Part shown: piece after piece, positions 1 through 8,229 of the stretch
How positions within the stretch are numbered: position 1 is the first letter of the stretch
Layout of the letters: each line of letters opens with the position of its first letter
From: Sphingomonas sp.
GTDB taxonomy: Bacteria > Pseudomonadota > Alphaproteobacteria > Sphingomonadales > Sphingomonadaceae
Direction: 5' to 3'
Length of the DNA stretch: 64,000 nt
Assembly (NCBI RefSeq): GCF_024508665.1
Contig: NZ_JANINP010000006.1
Location: 1,106,001 to 1,170,000, forward strand
Position numbers and translations under genes: made by a program
Notes under the pieces: model-generated
Database searches by the model: none
What the model saw: the letters and a program-made list of their open reading frames with translations, nothing else
What the model was told of the DNA's origin: nothing

Positions 1-188
1 TCGAGACTGGCCGCGAGGGCCTTGAGATTGCGCAGCAAATGCAGGCGGTCATCAGCGCGATCGAGGCCGCCAAGAAGGTGCTGGTCATCGACCATATCGA
101 GCACCACCTGGAGACGGCGACTGGGCAACTGACCGAGGCCGGCCGAGAAGAATTGGCGCGCATCGCGAACCTGGCCAAATATCTGTGA
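1..188 (+). CDS. CsoR/RcnR/FrmR-family (DUF156) repressor, C-terminal part
   Basis: Only the last 61 codons are in the window; the frame opens at base 3 and ends at TGA 186-188. The visible pattern (REGLEIAQQMQAV, then VIDHIEHHLE) matches the helical core of metal- or formaldehyde-sensing DUF156 repressors such as FrmR and RcnR. The sensor Cys that normally precedes the QQI/QQM motif is Gly here, while the downstream His is kept. The stop overlaps the start of the DMT transporter gene (GTGA), so the two are translationally coupled and the repressor probably controls that exporter. The effector is unknown. Confidence 0.7.
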   Translation, partial: ETGREGLEIAQQMQAVISAIEAAKKVLVIDHIEHHLETATGQLTEAGREELARIANLAKYL

Positions 189-1081
189 CAAGGCCGTTCG
201 CGCTCGGCGACATACGCAAAGGCGGGTTACTGGCGATCGCCGCGGCCGCGCTGTTCGGCGCCTCCACCCCCGCTGCCAAGGCGGTCGTGTCGGGCATCGA
301 CCCGTTGATGCTGGCAGGCTTGCTGTATCTCGGCTCCGGGATCGGCCTCACCATCTTGCGCATCGCAAGCGGCCAGGCGGGCTGGACGTTCAAGCGGGCC
401 GATTTGCCCTGGCTGGCGGCAGCCGTGATGTTCGGCGGCATGGCCGGACCTGCGCTGCTCATGCTGGGGCTGACGACAGTTACCGGATCGGCCGCCTCGT
501 TGCTGCTGACGCTGGAAGGGGTTTTCACCGCGCTGATCGCATGGATCGTCTTTCGGGAGCCGTTCAACTTCCGCATCGGGCTCGGAATGATAGCGATCGT
601 CGCCGGGGCCGCGTTGCTGTCGCTCGGCGGCGGATCGGGTCGGGCGATGGTCGGCGGCGCGCTCGCGATCGGTGCGGCCTGCCTGTGCTGGGCAATCGAC
701 AACAATTGCACGTCGCGCATTTCGCACGCCGACGCACCGGCGCTGGCGGCCGTGAAGGGGCTGGTTGCCGGCATCGTGAACGTCAGCCTCGCCGTGATGG
801 GTGGGGCCGCCGTGCCGCCCGCAGGCTCGATCGCGCTGTCCGGCCTGATCGGGCTATTCGGTTATGGGATCAGCCTGGTGCTGTTCGTGCTGGCGCTACG
901 CCAGGTCGGCGCGGCGCGGACCGGCGCCTATTTCTCAACGGCACCGTTTCTCGGCGCGATCCTCAGCCTTGTCCTTTTGCGCGAAGCGTGGAGCTGGTCG
1001 CTTCTCGGCGCCGGATTGCTGATGGCGGTTGGCGTCTGGCTGCATCTGACCGAACAGCGCCCTGAAGAGGTCGCCGGCTAG
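185..1081 (+). CDS. DMT superfamily (EamA) transporter
   Basis: A 298-residue inner-membrane protein with about ten hydrophobic segments arranged as two EamA halves, the normal size for the drug/metabolite transporter superfamily. It starts at GTG 185, inside the stop codon of the preceding repressor gene, which supports this start and coupled expression. EamA proteins export amino acids, metabolites or drugs; the substrate cannot be read from sequence. Pairing with a DUF156 repressor suggests export of a metal-linked or electrophilic compound, which is inference. Confidence 0.85.
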   Translation: MTRPFALGDIRKGGLLAIAAAALFGASTPAAKAVVSGIDPLMLAGLLYLGSGIGLTILRIASGQAGWTFKRADLPWLAAAVMFGGMAGPALLMLGLTTVTGSAASLLLTLEGVFTALIAWIVFREPFNFRIGLGMIAIVAGAALLSLGGGSGRAMVGGALAIGAACLCWAIDNNCTSRISHADAPALAAVKGLVAGIVNVSLAVMGGAAVPPAGSIALSGLIGLFGYGISLVLFVLALRQVGAARTGAYFSTAPFLGAILSLVLLREAWSWSLLGAGLLMAVGVWLHLTEQRPEEVAG

Positions 1082-1119
1082 ACCAGGGCCGATCGACATC
1101 CTTGGTTCGGCGACCATCA

Positions 1120-1746
1120 TTACAGCGTTTTTTCAGCGCGATAGGCGCGCAAAAACGCCGAGACATGTTCGTTGGCGAATGTCTCGAAATCCAGCCGCCG
1201 GGTATCGACACCGCCAAGCTCGTTTTGATGGAAATGCGCGATGACCAGCGGCGACAGCAGGGCTAGCGCGGCGACGCGCGTATCGGCCATGCGCATCTCC
1301 CCGCGCGCCTGGTGGATTGCGAGCCGATCTTCGATCGCGAGTACCGTCGGTTCGAGGACCTGGTCGAGATAGGCGGGCCCCAGGCGGCCATGGCGCAGTC
1401 CTTCTCGAAGGCCCAGCGCGTGAATTTCCGAAAGGCCCGCCGTAAGGCCAAGCGACAGCGCCGCGACGAGCGACGTTATCGACTCGTCGAACGGCTTGTC
1501 GGTCGTGCGGGTCCTGGCGAGGTAAAATTCTCCTTCACGACGCAGCTCCTGAAGCAGCGCGACGACAATATCTTCCCGCCGACCGAAATAGTGCCTCAAA
1601 GTCGGTACGGTGACGCCGGCTGCGGCCGCCAATTCCCTCATGCTTGGTGTCGGCAAGTCGCGAGCGGCAAGCCGAGCCCGGCAGGCACGGAGCAGTGCGG
1701 AGCGCTTCTCCTGATGTCCGCTGCTCTTTGCCCCCTTCGTCTTCAT
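1120..1746 (-). CDS. TetR/AcrR-family transcriptional regulator
   Basis: A 208-residue protein with an N-terminal TetR helix-turn-helix at about residues 35-70 (RELAAAAGVTVPTLRHYFG) followed by an all-helical ligand domain. It starts at ATG 1746 and converges with the DMT transporter, ending 38 bases from it. The target is unknown; no palindromic operator is obvious just upstream. The 123 bases between it and the prenyl synthase stop codon hold no gene I can support. Confidence 0.85.
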   Translation of the reverse strand: MKTKGAKSSGHQEKRSALLRACRARLAARDLPTPSMRELAAAAGVTVPTLRHYFGRREDIVVALLQELRREGEFYLARTRTTDKPFDESITSLVAALSLGLTAGLSEIHALGLREGLRHGRLGPAYLDQVLEPTVLAIEDRLAIHQARGEMRMADTRVAALALLSPLVIAHFHQNELGGVDTRRLDFETFANEHVSAFLRAYRAEKTL

Positions 1747-1869
1747 GACAGCCTTGCTTCAATTGTCTTCGGCCCGGCTGCGCGCGCGCAACGAACTTCA
1801 GATCGGGCTACTGGAAAAGGTAGCGCAAACCTATCCGGACCGTCGACCGCCGCGATATCGGCATGATGA

Positions 1870-2820
1870 TTACGGAACCCGCCCTACGACGACGTCGATC
1901 AATTCGCGAATATGGCACGCGGGTTCACCAAAGCAGGCGAGCTGGGACCGGCCATCGCTTGCCAGTTGATGAAGTTTCTCACGCGCGCCTTCGATGCCCC
2001 AAATCTCGGTCGCGGTACGACGGCCCGATACGGCGTCCTTGTTCAACCGCTTGCCTATCTGCTCCTCGTCGCCAAGGCGGTCGAGAAGGTCATCGGACAC
2101 CTGAAAGGCGAGGCCAAGCACCGTTCCGAACTTGACGAGGCTGGCAAGTTGTTCGTGCCGGGCGCCTGCGACGATCGCTCCAACCAACAACGAGAATTCA
2201 AACAACCGGGCCGTCTTCAGCTCGGCGCAATGAAGCATCTCGTCCGCCGACCAGGCCATGGACGCCTTCAGGTCGAGCGTTTGACCGAGGGCCAATCCAT
2301 CGCGGCCAACCGATCGAGCCAGTTCCGTAATGAGCCGCAATCTGCACGATGGGTCGAGATGGGTGCGCTCGTCTGCGAGCAACTCGAACGCGAGCGTCAA
2401 CAACGCGTCCCCGCACAATACCGCCGTCGCCTCGTCGAACTTGCGATGAACGCTGGGTTTTCCTCGCCTGAGGTCATCGTCGTCCATGCACGGCAGATCG
2501 TCGTGAACCAGCGATTGCGCGTGCACGCATTCGACCGCTGCCGCGGCGTGAAGCGCGCGCTCGACATTCCCGCCCAACATATCGTTGGTCAACAGGACGA
2601 GGATGGCTCGCAACCTCTTCCCGCCGCCGAGAACCGCATAGCGTATAGCATCGTCCAGCTGCGATGAGGCGGCGGGACCGGTGCGCCGGCTCCGCGTCAC
2701 CTCGATCAATCGCCGCTCGATCGCGTCGCGGGCCGCCTGCAGCGCATCCTCGAAGGGCCGCTCGTGCAGAAAGATCGGGATATCCCTCGCAGCCCCCTTA
2801 CCGACATCGCCGCCATACAT
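1870..2820 (-). CDS. Polyprenyl (farnesyl/geranylgeranyl-type) diphosphate synthase
   Basis: A 316-residue trans-prenyltransferase of the IspA/CrtE family that condenses IPP with allylic diphosphates. It has GGGKRLRAIL, the first Asp-rich motif (DDLPCMDDDD at about residue 110), GQTLDL, LKTARLF and the second Asp-rich motif DDLLD. I chose ATG 2820 over an in-frame TTG at 2838. Unlike the usual sphingomonad ispA, which sits beside xseB and dxs, this copy stands alone behind a palindromic operator, so it may be a second, regulated enzyme. Chain length (C15 or C20) cannot be decided. Confidence 0.88.
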   Translation of the reverse strand: MYGGDVGKGAARDIPIFLHERPFEDALQAARDAIERRLIEVTRSRRTGPAASSQLDDAIRYAVLGGGKRLRAILVLLTNDMLGGNVERALHAAAAVECVHAQSLVHDDLPCMDDDDLRRGKPSVHRKFDEATAVLCGDALLTLAFELLADERTHLDPSCRLRLITELARSVGRDGLALGQTLDLKASMAWSADEMLHCAELKTARLFEFSLLVGAIVAGARHEQLASLVKFGTVLGLAFQVSDDLLDRLGDEEQIGKRLNKDAVSGRRTATEIWGIEGAREKLHQLASDGRSQLACFGEPACHIRELIDVVVGRVP

Positions 2821-3259
2821 GGTCAGGCGCCCACGCAAGAGAGGAACGAGAAGGGCGGATTGTCGGGAGAGAGCCGTGCCGTTGAGAATGATATAGCGCG
2901 CATGCCTATATGTATCTCAAACGAGATATTTTTTAAAAGCGAGTTATTTTTGCCAAGCCGCGCGCCCGCGACGCGATCGCTTGAGGTGGTGGGATTCCGA
3001 ATAGGCGCCGCGATTTCATGACCGGCGTCTCCGACAGACCCCCTTCCTCCATGGATCGGGCTTTTAGGGGGTTCGCGACACCCGGCCGCTCTTCACGCAC
3101 GCCGGTACGGGCCGATCCTGACTATTGAAATTGGCCGAAGACATGCGCCATGTCACACCGCGCTGGCCCGACTGGTCGCTATTGCGAGCGCGCTTTTGCG
3201 ATCTGCCCGCAATGGTCCGACATCAGGCGGCAGGCGCTAGCCGTCGCGCCGACCAGGTC
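2821..3259. other. Gene-free gap of 439 bases
   Basis: Holds the prenyl synthase promoter and operator (2890-2957) on the left and the 3' flank of the threonine dehydratase gene on the right. An imperfect inverted repeat ACCCCCT / AGGGGGT near 3037-3078 could be a weak terminator. I see no convincing gene. Confidence 0.5.
2913..2928. promoter_or_regulatory. Palindromic operator upstream of the prenyl synthase
   Basis: TATCTC-AAAC-GAGATA is a perfect 6-bp inverted repeat with a 4-bp spacer in an unusually AT-rich patch (about 2890-2957) of GC-rich DNA. Read on the minus strand, a TTGAGA hexamer that could be a -35 element lies inside the right arm, and TATATC follows after 19 bases. The size and symmetry resemble MarR or TetR operators. 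The regulator is not known. Confidence 0.55.
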
Positions 3260-4498
3260 TCAGGCCAGTTCGACCGGCGTCACTTCGTAATCGGCTGCCT
3301 TGAGCGCCGCGACCAGCCGGTCGAGATGCGCGCGGTCGCGGGCTTCGCATTCGATATCGGTGATCAGGCCCTTCGCGGGGAGGGTGGTGAACACGCGCTG
3401 GTGATAGACTTCGATGATGTTGACCCGTTGGTCGCTGAAGATGCGCACGACGTTGAACAACGCGCCCGGCTGGTCCTGCAAACGAATGCGCAACCGTGCC
3501 AGCCGGCCCGACCGTGCGAGGTCGCGCAGCAACACATTGGCGAGCAGGCGCGTATCGATATTGCCGCCGCACAGCACGATGCCGATGGTCTTGCCCTTGA
3601 ACCGCTCGGGATGTTCGAGCAGCGCCGCGAGCCCCGCCGCGCCCGCGCCCTCGACCACCGATTTCTCGATCTGCAGCAACAGGCTGACCGCTTGCTCGAG
3701 GCTGCGTTCGCTGACCAGGACGATCTCGTCGACCAGTTCGCGGACCATCGCGGAAGTGATGCCGCCCGGCTCCTTGACCGCGATGCCCTCGGCCAATGTA
3801 TCGCCGGCGCACGGATATTGGGTGCCGTTGATGCGGTTGTACATCGACGGATAAAGCTCGGCCTCCACCCCGACCACTTCGATCGGATGATCCGCCGCCG
3901 CGGCGACCACCGCCATGCCGCTGATCAGGCCGCCGCCGCCGATCGGGGTCAGGAACGTGTCGATCGCCGGCACGTCTTCGAGCATCTCGATCGCGACCGT
4001 GCCCTGGCCGGCGATGACGCGCGCGTCGTCGAACGGGTGGACGAAGGTGAAGCCGCATTCCTGCTCGAGCTGCCGGGCATGGGCATAGGCCGCATCGAAC
4101 GTGTCGCCATGCAGCACGACCTTGGCGCCATGCCCTTCGGTCTGGGTCACCTTCACGATCGGCGTGTTGGTCGGCATCACGATCGTCGCCGGAATGCCCA
4201 GGCGGTGCGCGTGATAGGCGAGGCCCTGGGCGTGATTGCCGGCCGATGCGGCGATCACGCCCTTGGCGCGTGCCGCTTCGTCCAGCTGGAGCAAGGTGTT
4301 GAGCGCGCCGCGTTCCTTGTAGGCGGCGGTGAACTGGAGGTTCTCGAACTTCAAATAGACGGTCGCCCCGGTGAGCTCGCTCAACGTCTTGCTGATGAAG
4401 GTCGGCGTGCGGACGATCGAGTCGCGAATGCGCTCGTGCGCGGCGCGGACGTCCTCGATGGTGACGGGGAGGACGGCGGTCGTTTCGGCTGGAATCAT
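3260..4498 (-). CDS. ilvA: Threonine ammonia-lyase (threonine dehydratase) with ACT domain
   Basis: A 412-residue PLP enzyme that deaminates L-threonine (and serine) to 2-oxobutyrate, the first step towards isoleucine. The PLP lysine is K61 in FTAAYKERGA; the glycine loop GGGGLISG lies near residue 189. An ACT-type domain (about residues 335-412, RLQDQPGALFNVV) suggests allosteric control. The length fits the single-ACT class rather than the about 510-residue E. coli IlvA, so a catabolic (TdcB-like) or mixed role is possible. It starts at ATG 4498 and is divergent from the amidohydrolase, 94 bases away. Confidence 0.9.
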   Translation of the reverse strand: MIPAETTAVLPVTIEDVRAAHERIRDSIVRTPTFISKTLSELTGATVYLKFENLQFTAAYKERGALNTLLQLDEAARAKGVIAASAGNHAQGLAYHAHRLGIPATIVMPTNTPIVKVTQTEGHGAKVVLHGDTFDAAYAHARQLEQECGFTFVHPFDDARVIAGQGTVAIEMLEDVPAIDTFLTPIGGGGLISGMAVVAAAADHPIEVVGVEAELYPSMYNRINGTQYPCAGDTLAEGIAVKEPGGITSAMVRELVDEIVLVSERSLEQAVSLLLQIEKSVVEGAGAAGLAALLEHPERFKGKTIGIVLCGGNIDTRLLANVLLRDLARSGRLARLRIRLQDQPGALFNVVRIFSDQRVNIIEVYHQRVFTTLPAKGLITDIECEARDRAHLDRLVAALKAADYEVTPVELA

Positions 4499-4592
4499 TG
4501 GCGTCGCCTAGACCATCTGGCGCGGCGGGGGAACACGGCTTATGCCCGCCGCAGCGCAGTGTTTGAGCGCAAGAAATGGGAGTTGGTCGCGA

Positions 4593-6248
4593 ATGATCCG
4601 TAAGCTGGTGGGGGCGGCCGTCGCGCTGTCGATGATCGCGACGCCCGCTTTGGCTGACGGGCTGATCGACAATGTCAACGGCATCACGATGGATGCCGAC
4701 GGCAAGGTAATCCACTTCACCGGTGTGCTGATCGGCAACGACGGCAAGGTGAAGAAGTTGATGCAGTCAGGCGACAAGCGGCCCGACAAGCTCGACTGGC
4801 TGTCGAACCAGAAGGGGCGGACCCTGCTCCCCGGGTTTATCGACGCACATGGCCATGTCGTCGACCTCGGCTTCCGCGCGCTCGAACTCGATCTCTCCGA
4901 CACCAAGTCGCTCGACGAGGCCAAGGCCAAGATAGCGGCTTATGCCCAGGCCAATCCGGAAAAGAAGTGGATCATCGGCGGCGGCTGGAACCAGGAGAAA
5001 TGGGCGCTGGGCCGGTTCCCGACCGCGGCCGACCTCGATGCGGTGGTCGGCGATCGTCCGGTCTGGCTCGAACGCGCCGATGGCCATGCCAGCTGGGCCA
5101 ACAGCGCGGCGATCCGCGAAGCCGGCGTCACCGCCAAGACCGCGACGCCGCCAGGCGGCCGGATCGAGAAGATCGGCGTCCAGCCCGCCGGCGTGTTCGT
5201 CGATGCCGCCCAGCAATTGATCGAAAAGGTTGTGCCCCAGCCATTGCCCAAGGAACGCGACCTCGCCCTGGCGAAAGCGCAGGAGATCCTGCTCGCCTTC
5301 GGCATCACCGCGACGTCGGACATGGGCACGTCTATGGACGACTGGTTGGCGATGCGCAGATCCGGCGACCGCGGCGCGTTGCGCGTGCGGATCATGAGCT
5401 ACGGGCTCGGCGTCGACACCGCGGTGCGGATCGGCGGCAACGGCCCGACGCCATGGCTGTATGACGACCGCCTGCGCATGGCGGGGGTCAAGCTCTTCGC
5501 CGACGGCGCGCTCGGCTCGCGCGGCGCCTGGCTGCTCAAGCCCTATAGCGATGCGCCGGGTCAGTCGGGCGCGGGCTTCATGACCGACGACGTGCTGCAG
5601 AATTACATGAGCCGCGCGTCGATGGACGGGTTCCAGGTCGCGGTCCATGCGATCGGCGACCGCGCCAATCGCCAGGTGCTCGACGCGATCGAGGCGATGT
5701 CTAACACCTATAAGGGCGACCGCCGCTGGCGGATCGAACATGCCCAGATCGTCGACCCCGCCGACCTCCCGCGCTTCGCCAGCCTGAAGGTGATCGCCTC
5801 GATGCAGCCGACCCATGCGACATCCGACCGCGCGATGGCCGAGGCACGGCTTGGCCCGGACCGGCTGGTCGGCGCCTATGCCTGGGCGACGATGCTCAGG
5901 AACGGCGTTCCGCTCGCGTTCGGGTCGGATTATCCGGTCGAGAGTCCCGATCCCTGGGCCGGCTGGGCAGCTGCCTTCACGCGCCAGGATGCCAATGGCG
6001 AGCCGTTCGGCGGCTGGCGGCCCGAGGAGAAGGTGACGCGCGAGCAGGCCTGGTGGGCATTCACCCAGGGCGGATCCTATGCCGGTTTCGCCGAGGATAA
6101 GTTCGGCCGCCTTGCGCCCGGCCAGCTTGCCGATTTCATCATCGTCGACCGCGATCCGATGCTGGCGAGCCCCAGCGATCTGCGCCAGACCAAGGTCGAG
6201 GAAACCTGGATCGGCGGCCGCAAGGTGTATGTGCGCAAGCAGGGGTAA
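4593..6248 (+). CDS. Exported amidohydrolase, YtcJ-like
   Basis: A 551-residue metal-dependent hydrolase of the amidohydrolase superfamily. The start MIRKLVGAAVALSMIATP gives a typical signal peptide ending near ALADG; an upstream in-frame ATG at 4542 would bury it. Metal and catalytic motifs are visible: GFIDAHGHV (HxH), DGALGSRGA, HAIGDRAN, EHAQIV and FGSDYPVES. This subgroup often hydrolyses amides or N-formyl compounds; the substrate here is unknown. The signal peptide places it in the periplasm or outside. Confidence 0.88.
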   Translation: MIRKLVGAAVALSMIATPALADGLIDNVNGITMDADGKVIHFTGVLIGNDGKVKKLMQSGDKRPDKLDWLSNQKGRTLLPGFIDAHGHVVDLGFRALELDLSDTKSLDEAKAKIAAYAQANPEKKWIIGGGWNQEKWALGRFPTAADLDAVVGDRPVWLERADGHASWANSAAIREAGVTAKTATPPGGRIEKIGVQPAGVFVDAAQQLIEKVVPQPLPKERDLALAKAQEILLAFGITATSDMGTSMDDWLAMRRSGDRGALRVRIMSYGLGVDTAVRIGGNGPTPWLYDDRLRMAGVKLFADGALGSRGAWLLKPYSDAPGQSGAGFMTDDVLQNYMSRASMDGFQVAVHAIGDRANRQVLDAIEAMSNTYKGDRRWRIEHAQIVDPADLPRFASLKVIASMQPTHATSDRAMAEARLGPDRLVGAYAWATMLRNGVPLAFGSDYPVESPDPWAGWAAAFTRQDANGEPFGGWRPEEKVTREQAWWAFTQGGSYAGFAEDKFGRLAPGQLADFIIVDRDPMLASPSDLRQTKVEETWIGGRKVYVRKQG

Positions 6249-6272
6249 CGCGGCCCGCGGCGGGGAGTGCGC

Positions 6273-7280
6273 TCAGGGGCGGGCCAGCCTGATCTCGGTA
6301 TCCGATCGCTCGACCACCTTCGCGATGCCGTTGAGCTGCATCGCGGTGACGAAGCCGTCGACGTCGCCGGCGGCGAATACGCCGACGATCTCGGTATCGG
6401 GAACCGCGCCGTCGGCGAACACGATCTTCTGCCGCGAATAGCGATTGACCTCGGCGATCGCGCTGCGCAGCGGCTCGCGGACGAAAGTCAGCCGCCCCGA
6501 CAGCCAACTCGTCTCGCTCGCCGCGTCGACCTGGGTGAGCTTCCAGTTCTGGTCGGCACGCGCGACCAGCTTGGCGCCCGCATTCATGTCGGCGCGCTGT
6601 TCGGAGCGTAGCCAGCCGTGCGATTGCTCGACGCGTACCTTGCCTTCGACCAGGGTCACGGTCACCGCCGCCTTGTCGTCGACGCGGACGTCGAACTTGG
6701 TACCGACCGCGCGAACGGTCTTGCCCGCCGCCTCGACCAGGAAGGGGTGGATCGGATCCTTGGCGACCTGAAAGAAGGCATGGCCGCGAACGAGTTGCAG
6801 GCGGCGTTCGGCTGCCATCTCGACCACGCGCAATTCGCTTTCGGCGTCGAGCGTCACCACCGATCCGTCGGTGAGGGTCGCGGTGGTCCGCTGCCCCGTG
6901 CCGGTCTCGAACGTCTCGCCGCGCGAGCTTTCCCAATAATGATCGAGCAGGCCGTTCTGCATCAACGTCGCGGCCGAGGTCACCATCAGCACCACGGCCG
7001 CGCCGACCGCGAGCAGTGTCCGGACGCGGCCGGGGCGATTGAAGGTCCGCAGGTCGGCCTCGCGTACCGCCAGGATTGCTGGGTCGTCGGCGACCGCGCC
7101 GAGCAGGTCCCATTGCCGCTGCAACCGCTCGAACCGCTGCTGCGCCTGCGGGTCGGACCCGAGCCATTCGACGAACGCCGCGGTCTCGGCCGCCGACATG
7201 TCGCCCGACCGCTTCAGGCTGAACCAGCGTGCCGCTTCTTCGCGGAGCGCGCGGTCGTCGCGGGGAGGCCCGGCGCTCAC
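6273..7280 (-). CDS. FecR-type anti-sigma factor / signal transducer
   Basis: A 335-residue protein with an N-terminal DUF4880-like cytoplasmic domain (EEAARWFSLKRSGD...FVEWL), one membrane segment near residues 85-108, a central FecR domain and a C-terminal DUF4974-like domain. It starts at GTG 7280, overlapping the sigma gene stop by four bases (GTGA), so the pair is coupled. It should relay ligand occupancy from the STN-domain TBDR at 8230 across the periplasm to its sigma factor. It converges with the amidohydrolase gene. Confidence 0.92.
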   Translation of the reverse strand: MSAGPPRDDRALREEAARWFSLKRSGDMSAAETAAFVEWLGSDPQAQQRFERLQRQWDLLGAVADDPAILAVREADLRTFNRPGRVRTLLAVGAAVVLMVTSAATLMQNGLLDHYWESSRGETFETGTGQRTTATLTDGSVVTLDAESELRVVEMAAERRLQLVRGHAFFQVAKDPIHPFLVEAAGKTVRAVGTKFDVRVDDKAAVTVTLVEGKVRVEQSHGWLRSEQRADMNAGAKLVARADQNWKLTQVDAASETSWLSGRLTFVREPLRSAIAEVNRYSRQKIVFADGAVPDTEIVGVFAAGDVDGFVTAMQLNGIAKVVERSDTEIRLARP

Positions 7281-7813
7281 GACGATTCCTCCATCGTCTC
7301 GGACAGGCGGACGAGGGCGCGATGGATCAGCTCCTTGACCGAGTTCTTGGTAATGCCCATCCGGGCAGCGATCGCCTGATAAGTCATGTTCTCGAAACGG
7401 TGGAACACGAAGGCGGCACGGACGCGCGGTGGCAGAGCGGCGATCGCCTCGACAATCCGCGCATATTCGTCGCGCCCGATCGCGATCCGTTCGGGCGATA
7501 AATCGTCACCGGGGTCGATCCCCTCGTGGATCGGGGTGTGCAGATGCCGCTCACGGCTGCCGTCGGCGCGGTAGCGGCTGATCAGGACATTCTGCGCGAC
7601 GCGGAAGAGGTAGCGTTCGGCATTGTCGATCGGGCTGGTCGACTGGCTGGACTGCATGCGGACGAACACGTCCTGGACCAGATCGTCGACATCGGCCGCG
7701 TTGACGCGCCGCGCGAAGAAGCGCCGCAGCCCCGGGCCGTAATCGGCCATCCAGCCCTCGAGGTCATGGGCATGGGAATCCGCGTCGCTCACCAGCGCCG
7801 CCCGATTGTCCAT
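7277..7813 (-). CDS. ECF RNA polymerase sigma factor, FecI-like
   Basis: A 178-residue sigma-70 family ECF factor with region 2 (DVDDLVQDVFVRMQ) and region 4 (ALPPRVRAAFVFHRFENMTYQAIAARMGI). I chose the ATG at 7813 because GAGGGGAA lies just in front of it; in-frame starts at 7834 and 7885 lack a good ribosome-binding site. It is coupled to fecR and divergent from the TBDR gene, the standard layout for surface signalling of siderophore or other ligand uptake. Confidence 0.9.
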   Translation of the reverse strand: MDNRAALVSDADSHAHDLEGWMADYGPGLRRFFARRVNAADVDDLVQDVFVRMQSSQSTSPIDNAERYLFRVAQNVLISRYRADGSRERHLHTPIHEGIDPGDDLSPERIAIGRDEYARIVEAIAALPPRVRAAFVFHRFENMTYQAIAARMGITKNSVKELIHRALVRLSETMEESS

Positions 7814-8229
7814 TTCCCCTCGGCTCGCCACCATGTCCGGTCCATCGACCACGCCACCGTGGCGCGCTTCGATCGATAGACGCACGGGCCGCGGAGTCGG
7901 GGGGAGTGCGATCGCTCAAATAGTCGGAAGCCGTAGCGGAAAATGCCCGTCATTGCCGCCCCGGTTGCGGCGAGGGCGGCGTTGGTGTCGGGGCATCTAT
8001 CTGACATATTTGCCGAATGTCCGGTTATCCGCCCCCGCCCAGACGGTCGACGGTCGCGCTTGCGGGCGCTCAGGTCAAGCCCGCCGGCCCCGTCCGGGCC
8101 GCCGAAACATCCGATACGGCGGCGATTTTTTCCGACACCATCCCCCCTCCTGCTTCCCGTTTACGTCAATGGGAGAAGAAGGTGAGACTCCGGCACAAAG
8201 CCGGGGCGCCGAAAAAGGGAGAGGGGAGC
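7814..8229. other. Divergent promoter gap of 416 bases between sigma and TBDR genes
   Basis: No gene is supported. It must hold the promoters for the sigma/FecR pair (left) and the receptor (right). It also contains the terminator-like hairpin at 8098-8131 and a small hairpin (CCGGC-ACAAA-GCCGG) shortly before the receptor start. Confidence 0.6.
8098..8131 (+). terminator. Terminator-like hairpin in the TBDR leader
   Basis: GCCGCCG, a 12-base loop, CGGCGGC, then GA and six T form an intrinsic-terminator-like structure on the plus strand about 100 bases before the receptor start. No plus-strand gene precedes it that would need a terminator, so it may act as an attenuator of the receptor mRNA, or be fortuitous in GC-rich DNA. 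Confidence 0.4.

Noticed and set aside
3125..4603. Plus-strand ORF of 492 codons opposite threonine dehydratase, and a second 492-codon frame on the minus strand
   Set aside because: Both are shadows of the PLP enzyme gene, which carries all catalytic motifs in its own frame.
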